Assembly (NCBI GenBank): GCA_900471525.1
Contig: UCEZ01000027.1
Location: 301,068-365,067, forward strand
Direction: 5' to 3'
Origin: Hyphomicrobiales bacterium
Lineage (GTDB): Bacteria; Pseudomonadota; Alphaproteobacteria; Rhizobiales; Rhizobiaceae
Length of the DNA: 64,000 nucleotides
Shown here: in pieces, positions 59,458 to 64,000 of the stretch
Layout of the letters: the number at the start of each line of letters is the position of its first letter
Numbering within the stretch: the stretch's first letter is position 1
Translations under genes and position numbers: made by a program
Notes under the pieces: generated by a model
Told to the model about the DNA's origin: nothing
Database searches by the model: none
The model's input: the letters and a program-made list of their open reading frames with translations, nothing else

Positions 59458-60366
59458 ATGCAATCCACCGCCAATTTCCGTGGCGCCATCTTCATGTGTC
59501 TGGCCATGGCAGGCTTCACCTGCAACGACGCATTGGTCAAATCCGTCACTGGCGTCATGAATGCCGGCCAGATCATGCTGGTGCGGGGCTTCTTCACATC
59601 GCTTCTCGTCCTGATGATCGCCCGCCACTTCGGCGCGCTGCGCTCGTTTCGCCTGATTCTGAAACCCGTCATCGCGCTGCGCATCGTCGCCGAAGTCTTC
59701 GCATCCATCACCTACATCCTGGCGCTCGGCCAGATCCCGCTTGCCAATGCCTCGGCCATTCTGCAAGCCTTGCCGCTTGCCGTCACCCTCGGGGCGGCGC
59801 TGTTCCTGTCGGAGCCGGTTGGCTGGCGGCGCTGGCTGGCGATCCTTGCGGGCTTTCTTGGTGTGCTGATTGTACTGCGGCCAGGACCGGAGGGCTTTAC
59901 CGGCGCAGCGCTCAGCGTGGTCGCATCCGTCGTCGGCGCGGCAATCCGCGATCTCTGCACCAGGCGTATCGATCCAGCCGTGCCATCCCTCTTCATCTCC
60001 GTCATCACCGCTGTGGTCATCACGCTGGTTGGCGGGGCACTTGTTGTGCCGCTCGGCGGCTGGCAGCCGATGTCCTGGGCCTCGATCGGCGTCCTGGCCG
60101 GCGCAAGCCTGCTGCTGCTGGTCGGCTACCAGTGCATCGTGCTCGCCATGCGCAACGGCGAAATCGCCATCGTCGCGCCGTTCCGCTATACCAGCCTGAT
60201 CTGGTCGATCGGCATCGGCATCCTGTTCTTTTCCGAGGAGCCGGACATCTGGATGGTAACGGGTGTCGCGATCATCGTCAGCTCCGGCCTCTACACCTTC
60301 GCGCGCGAAAACAAGCGAAGGGCAGCGGCGGTGGCACAGCAGTCGGAACCCGGTTCGCCGAAATGA
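59458..60366 (+). CDS. EamA/DMT-family transporter
   Basis: A 302-residue membrane carrier with about ten helices forming two EamA repeats (the first from about residue 10, the second from about 150). The N-terminus (GAIFMCLAMAGFTCNDALVK) and AILQALPLAVTLGAALFLSEPVGWR are typical of the drug/metabolite transporter superfamily. It probably exports a small metabolite, with no further hint. The ribosome binding site before ATG 59458 is poor. It lies 25 bases upstream of mobA on the same strand. Confidence 0.88.
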   Translation: MQSTANFRGAIFMCLAMAGFTCNDALVKSVTGVMNAGQIMLVRGFFTSLLVLMIARHFGALRSFRLILKPVIALRIVAEVFASITYILALGQIPLANASAILQALPLAVTLGAALFLSEPVGWRRWLAILAGFLGVLIVLRPGPEGFTGAALSVVASVVGAAIRDLCTRRIDPAVPSLFISVITAVVITLVGGALVVPLGGWQPMSWASIGVLAGASLLLLVGYQCIVLAMRNGEIAIVAPFRYTSLIWSIGIGILFFSEEPDIWMVTGVAIIVSSGLYTFARENKRRAAAVAQQSEPGSPK

Positions 60367-60391
60367 CCGGAGCAGAAGGCAGCGATATTCG

Positions 60392-61051
60392 ATGAACGCA
60401 TCGGCAATTCTGTCGGCAGGTAAACCGCCCGGCATCGTCCTTGCTGGCGGCAGATCTTCGCGCATGGGCAGCGACAAGGCAGCGGTCATGCTTGGCGGCA
60501 AGCCGCTTCTGCACCGGGTCGTCGAGCGTCTCGCTCCACAAACCGCCGGTCTCGGCGTCAACAGCAACACCATTTCCGGATTGGAATTCGCCCCCGGCAT
60601 CGCCGTCTTTGCCGATACCGTTCCTGGCCATGTGGGACCGATGGCAGGCGTGCTCTCGGGGATGCGCTATGCAGCCAGGCATTTTCCGGCGGCAAGCCAT
60701 GTCGCCACCGTTCCGACCGACACACCGTTCTTTCCATTGGACCTTGTCGCGCGCTTGAAAGCGGATATCACCCTGCCCGGTCAGATAGCAGTCGCCTATT
60801 CGGCTGGCGTCATGCACCCGGTCTTCGCCCTCTGGCCGGTTGAGCTTGCCGATGAACTTGAAGACTGGCTCCGGACCGACGACAAGCGCCGCGTGCGCAG
60901 CTTCATCGAACGTCATCCGGTGGCAGAGGTCGATTTTCCCATGATCGAAACCGTGGACGGTACAATCGACCCCTTTTTCAATATCAATACGCAAGCGGAC
61001 CTTGAAACAGCCGAACGATGGCTGCCGCTCATCGAGGACATTGAGAGATGA
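60392..61051 (+). CDS. mobA: Molybdenum cofactor guanylyltransferase
   Basis: Attaches GMP to molybdopterin to give the bis-MGD cofactor. The 219-residue protein has the nucleotidyltransferase motif GIVLAGGRSSRMGSDKA (about residues 14-30), PTDTPFFP (about 110-117) and the metal-binding region near GTIDPFFNINTQADLE. ATG 60392 is the best start although the upstream AAGG is rather far (about 13 bases). The gene overlaps mobB by four bases (ATGA), so translation is coupled. Confidence 0.94.
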   Translation: MNASAILSAGKPPGIVLAGGRSSRMGSDKAAVMLGGKPLLHRVVERLAPQTAGLGVNSNTISGLEFAPGIAVFADTVPGHVGPMAGVLSGMRYAARHFPAASHVATVPTDTPFFPLDLVARLKADITLPGQIAVAYSAGVMHPVFALWPVELADELEDWLRTDDKRRVRSFIERHPVAEVDFPMIETVDGTIDPFFNINTQADLETAERWLPLIEDIER

Positions 61052-61578
61052 CAAAAACCTCCGAGCCGAAAATCTTCGGAATCGCCGGATGGAAGAATTC
61101 CGGTAAGACCGGCCTTGCCGTCCGGTTGGTCACCGAATTGACGCGGCGCGGCTATCGCGTCTCGACGGTCAAGCATGCCCACCATGACTTCGATATAGAC
61201 AAGGTCGGCGCCGACAGTTTTCGCCACCGCGAGGCAGGCGCCCATGAGGTGACGATCGTGTCAGGCACGCGCTACGCCATCATGCACGAATTGCGTGGTG
61301 CACCGGAGCCGAGCTTTTCGGAAATCCTCGCCCGCCTGGCGCCTTGCGATATCGTCCTGATCGAAGGCTACAAGCGCGAGCCGATCCCGAAGATCGAGGC
61401 ACGGCGGCTGGAAGCCCAGAACCGCGAACCGCTGGCTCCCACCGATCCGCATATCGTCGCGATTGCCGCAGATCATCCCGTCGAGGACACCGGACTTATC
61501 CTCTTCGACCTCAACGACACGATGGCGATTGCCGATTTCATCGAACGCACAACCGGACTGTCAAAACAGCCGGACTAA
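61048..61578 (+). CDS. mobB: Molybdopterin-guanine dinucleotide biosynthesis adaptor MobB
   Basis: A 176-residue P-loop GTPase that assists MobA. The P-loop is GWKNSGKTGLAVRLV (about residues 14-28), with the family block TVKHAHHDFDIDK and the GTP-binding region VLIEGYKREPIPKIE. It starts in the ATGA overlap with mobA. The 3' end carries a 27-base tandem duplication (see repeat at 61567): the TAA stop lies in the first copy. Confidence 0.93.
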   Translation: MTKTSEPKIFGIAGWKNSGKTGLAVRLVTELTRRGYRVSTVKHAHHDFDIDKVGADSFRHREAGAHEVTIVSGTRYAIMHELRGAPEPSFSEILARLAPCDIVLIEGYKREPIPKIEARRLEAQNREPLAPTDPHIVAIAADHPVEDTGLILFDLNDTMAIADFIERTTGLSKQPD

Positions 61579-61617
61579 ACGGTAAATTCAATCCAGCCGG
61601 ACTGAACGGTAAATTCA
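61567..61617. repeat. 27-base-period tandem duplication at convergent gene ends
   Basis: Two 24-base copies (61567-61590 and 61594-61617), 23 of 24 bases identical, with a three-base spacer. The copies differ at one base, which turns TAA into TGA. The first holds the mobB stop, and the second contains the stop of the leftward deacetylase gene. It looks like a recent slippage duplication. Confidence 0.9.
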
Positions 61618-62349
61618 GTTGGTGGTATCGTCGCTGCCGTCTTCCGTCGCCTCATCGAGCCGGACGAAAGCGTACCCCTTGGCCTTGAGGTCGAGGATAC
61701 CCTTGACGACGCCTGTACCGGCGGCATGCGTCGGCTGATTGATATGGGCGATGATCACATCCCCGTCTTTTGCCGCCGCGATCCGCTTTTCCGCAGCCGA
61801 AGCACCCAGCAGCGAACCGCCGTCACCGTTCACCGAATAACCGGCGACACGAAATCCCATCTGGCGGATCTGGCCGATCGACGACAGGCTGTATTTCGCC
61901 GTCGCACCGCGAAACCAGTGCGGCGCCAGCCCCTGCTCCACAATCGCAGCTGCACCGCCCGCCACTTCTGCCTCGACAGCCCGCGGGCTTCCGGCCGCCG
62001 GAATGCCGTAGATTAACATCGGCCGATCAACGGCGGGAACATGCTTTGCCCCATGATTCTCGATCTCGAACAAATCCGGATGCGCCTTGAGCACGGTGAC
62101 TGTCGCATCGTTGCGCTTCAGCCAGCGGGCAGTGACGAAGATGGTGGCGGGGATATCGTTGTCGATCAGCGTCGACAAGATGCGCTCGTCCGTCTTGCCG
62201 CTGCAGGCGTCGAAGGTCAGCGCGACGCGTGGCACGGCAGCTTTCTCCTGTTTCTCAAGCTTCAGTTCCGGCTCCACCAGCCGGGTGGCGGCAAGACAGG
62301 CATGGCCGGTCGAAACGACCATCAGAAGCGTTGCGAGAAGAGTTTTCAT
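61615..62349 (-). CDS. Polysaccharide deacetylase, secreted
   Basis: A 244-residue exported carbohydrate deacetylase. Signal peptide MKTLLATLLMVVSTGHACLA precedes the NodB-homology fold. The catalytic motif is LTFDACSGKTDE, where the second canonical Asp (usually TFDDG) is replaced by Ala; the metal His pair is in ENHGAKH. A loss of the second Asp occurs in a subgroup and may affect activity. The stop lies inside the second copy of the tandem duplication with mobB. It faces the OmpA-family gene upstream on the same strand. Confidence 0.85.
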   Translation of the reverse strand: MKTLLATLLMVVSTGHACLAATRLVEPELKLEKQEKAAVPRVALTFDACSGKTDERILSTLIDNDIPATIFVTARWLKRNDATVTVLKAHPDLFEIENHGAKHVPAVDRPMLIYGIPAAGSPRAVEAEVAGGAAAIVEQGLAPHWFRGATAKYSLSSIGQIRQMGFRVAGYSVNGDGGSLLGASAAEKRIAAAKDGDVIIAHINQPTHAAGTGVVKGILDLKAKGYAFVRLDEATEDGSDDTTN

Positions 62350-62408
62350 AAAGGGCTCGCGGTGCTGCGCCGGCTGGAGATGCCGAGGAAGACGGAATGC
62401 CCATGCAA

Positions 62409-62439
62409 AACGGCCCGGTGCTCAATGCACCGGGCCGTT
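62409..62439 (-). terminator. Terminator after OmpA-family gene
   Basis: Thirteen-base arms (62409-62421 and 62427-62439) around a five-base loop. On the minus strand it ends in TTTT. It separates the OmpA-family gene from the deacetylase gene. Confidence 0.85.
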
Positions 62440-62473
62440 CGCAACGGCATCTTTATCAGAGGCCGAACTGTGG

Positions 62474-64000
62474 CTAATTCTGGGCCACCGGACGGACAAG
62501 CGGCGTCACGCGACGGATTGTCACGCGGCGGTTCAGCTGTTCGGCTTCATCTGTGCGGACCTTGAGGAAACGCTCGCCATAGCCCTGCGTCACCAGGTTT
62601 TCGGCCGGGATGTCATAGACTTCTGTCAACAGCGAGGCGACCGATTCGGCGCGTTCGTCGGAGAGAACGAGGTTCGACTCGTCGCTGCCAACTGCGTCGG
62701 TGTGTCCCTCGATGAAGAAGGTCTCGCCCGGATCCTTCTCGATCACCTCCAGCATCGCATCGGCCACCTTGCGCAGGGTTTTCGCCTGCGAAAGCGGGAC
62801 TTCCGCGCTGCCGGTCGCAAAGGTGATGGTATCGAGATCGATACGGCGCACCTTGTCGCGGATACGGGCCGAGTTCTTCACCTCGTCGATCGTGTAGGTG
62901 CGTTCGACCTGCTCCACCGGCGGTTCGGCCAGGAAGTCGTAGTAGTCGCGGTCAGGCTCGCTCGACGTGTCGATGATGTAGTCGCGAACGGGCACGCGCA
63001 GACGCATCGGCGGCAGATCCTCGCCGACGTCATAGACCGGCGGACGCGGGCCGTCATCGGCTTCCGGCGCATAGATCATCAGATATTCCCGTCCGTCCTG
63101 GTCGATGCGCGAACGCTGCAGGATATCGCCGTAACGATTGTAGATCGTCACGATACGTACACCGTTCGGCCGCTCGATCGTCTCGCGCGACCGGCCGCGC
63201 GACAGTTCCTCATAATAGGTTTCCTGGGCGTTGCGGCGCAGGCGCGGACGGTCGTCACCGCGAACGATGATCTGGTCGCCGAAATCGAGTACGACACGAT
63301 TGTCACGGGTCTCGTCGATCCGCGGCCTGCGGCGGTCGTTGCCGGTAAAGGCGTCGATCAGGTCGTTGGCGTTGAATTCCGGAACGCGCTCAACCCGGCG
63401 GCCTTCTTCCCGGATGTTGGTTTGCAGCTCTTCACGGCTTGGACGACGGTCCCTGCGGCGCGACTGGGCTTCCTCGTCGCTCTTCGGAACCTCGACATTC
63501 TCTTCCTCGGCACGGGCCCTTTCACGCTGCTTGCGGCGCTTTTCGCGGGCGTTGCCGTCGGCGTTGTCGGCGTCCTTGTCACTATCGAGAACGGCTGCGC
63601 CATTGTCGACAGGGAGCACGACCGTGTCGTCGCTCTTCGACGGATCGCGAGCGATCGTCTGCTTTTCTTCCTTGCTGCGCGTATCGACGACCTTAGGGAT
63701 CGGCTTGCGACGATCGGGCCGCTTGCGGCCCTCGGTCGATTCGCCGTCACCGTCGATCGCCGGGCGCAGATCATCCTCGGCTACCGGCTGCTGGCCTTGC
63801 TGTTCACTCTGGGCACGCGCCTTCTGCTCGGCACGGATACGGCGGCGTTCCTCGGCAGCCTTCTGCGCAGCCTCATCGTCCGTAGACGGCTGGGCTTCTT
63901 CCGATTGCTGCTCTTCGGCCTGCTGACGCTTCTTGCGCTCGGCACGGGCCTTGGCCTTTTCTTCGGCGGCCTTTGCAGCATCGTCGTCAGCGGAAGGCTG
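62474..64000 (-). CDS. OmpA-family protein with charged repeats, 5' end outside window
   Basis: At least 508 codons, continuing past position 64000 with no stop or certain start in view. The C-terminus is an OmpA-type peptidoglycan-binding domain (about the last 115 residues, with TFATGSAEVPLSQAKTLRKV and FIEGHTDAVGSDESN). The middle is highly charged and Arg-rich. Its visible N-terminal part is built of imperfect 36-residue repeats starting QPSADDDAAK and QPSTDDEAAQ. It probably spans the periplasm, tying peptidoglycan to the membrane. The GTG at 63619 is in frame but internal to the open frame, so it is unlikely to be the true start. Confidence 0.85.
   Translation of the reverse strand, partial: QPSADDDAAKAAEEKAKARAERKKRQQAEEQQSEEAQPSTDDEAAQKAAEERRRIRAEQKARAQSEQQGQQPVAEDDLRPAIDGDGESTEGRKRPDRRKPIPKVVDTRSKEEKQTIARDPSKSDDTVVLPVDNGAAVLDSDKDADNADGNAREKRRKQRERARAEEENVEVPKSDEEAQSRRRDRRPSREELQTNIREEGRRVERVPEFNANDLIDAFTGNDRRRPRIDETRDNRVVLDFGDQIIVRGDDRPRLRRNAQETYYEELSRGRSRETIERPNGVRIVTIYNRYGDILQRSRIDQDGREYLMIYAPEADDGPRPPVYDVGEDLPPMRLRVPVRDYIIDTSSEPDRDYYDFLAEPPVEQVERTYTIDEVKNSARIRDKVRRIDLDTITFATGSAEVPLSQAKTLRKVADAMLEVIEKDPGETFFIEGHTDAVGSDESNLVLSDERAESVASLLTEVYDIPAENLVTQGYGERFLKVRTDEAEQLNRRVTIRRVTPLVRPVAQN

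Noticed and set aside
59293..60600. 435-codon minus-strand frame over the EamA transporter
   Set aside because: Polar, His/Gln/Asp-rich shadow of a membrane protein gene.

Overview
The window is about 64 kb of GC-rich chromosomal DNA from an alphaproteobacterium, most likely a member of the Rhizobiaceae (Rhizobium/Agrobacterium/Sinorhizobium group). This rests on gene content recognised from protein sequence: a malic enzyme fused to a phosphotransacetylase-like domain that closely resembles Sinorhizobium Dme, BluB, a class II DAHP synthase, SoxR without SoxS, a DUF2865 protein, a rhizobial Mla-type lipid transport operon, and a gor/rpiA/gph/fumC/moaA/mobAB series. I saw no rRNA, tRNA, CRISPR array, insertion sequence, phage or plasmid gene. 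Most of it looks like stable chromosome; the least ordinary parts are the quorum-sensing pair near 20-22 kb and a few small or unrecognised genes.

Layout. 0-5 kb: two paralogous half-size ABC exporters flanking a DUF1232 gene. 4.9-8.1 kb: TrmL, then a SoxR regulator divergent from an NAD(P)H:FMN reductase across a SoxR-type operator, then an MFS transporter and a small conserved protein. 8.3-10 kb: HemF, a secreted His/Gly/Tyr-rich miniprotein and a BON protein. 10-14.3 kb: a four-gene Mla/Mce lipid-transport operon (permease, ATPase, MlaD, lipoprotein). 14.4-20 kb: an enolase-superfamily dipeptide epimerase, an MFS carrier, a LpxH-like phosphoesterase and the malic enzyme. 20.2-21.8 kb: a LuxR/LuxI pair with a candidate lux box. 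22-24 kb: a DUF2865 protein and bluB preceded by a clear cobalamin riboswitch.

24-32.4 kb: an SDR and a phytanoyl-CoA-dioxygenase-like protein divergent from a LacI-type regulator, a diguanylate cyclase, a NYN/LOTUS-type putative nuclease, a TolB-like propeller and NAD synthetase. 32.6-38.7 kb: an LtaS/OpgB-like membrane phosphoglycerol transferase, a DUF1003 protein, a TadE/TadG pair and an unrecognised protein. 38.7-44.9 kb: a GFA-family protein, DAHP synthase, glutathione reductase, a DUF2059 protein, ribose-5-phosphate isomerase and phosphoglycolate phosphatase. 44.9-54 kb: two L,D-transpeptidases and an M15 peptidase (cell-wall enzymes) interleaved with fumarase C and a second diguanylate cyclase, then a PPOX-type flavoprotein and a MarR regulator divergent from an alpha/beta hydrolase over a palindrome. 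54-64 kb: DUF971, MoaA, an NTF2-like protein, a large chemoreceptor, an EamA transporter, MobA/MobB, a polysaccharide deacetylase and an OmpA-family protein with charged repeats that runs off the right edge.

Themes are envelope maintenance (Mla system, L,D-transpeptidases, M15 peptidase, OmpA protein, phosphoglycerol transferase), cofactor synthesis (heme, B12 lower ligand, NAD, molybdenum cofactor), redox defence (SoxR, Gor, flavin reductase), central carbon metabolism (malic enzyme, fumarase, RpiA, Gph) and signalling (AHL quorum sensing, two GGDEF proteins, one chemoreceptor). No single locus is plainly a new defence or mobile system. The best candidates for follow-up are the quorum-sensing pair with its compact AT-rich upstream region, the PhyH/SDR/LacI locus, the NYN/LOTUS protein and the repeat-bearing OmpA protein.
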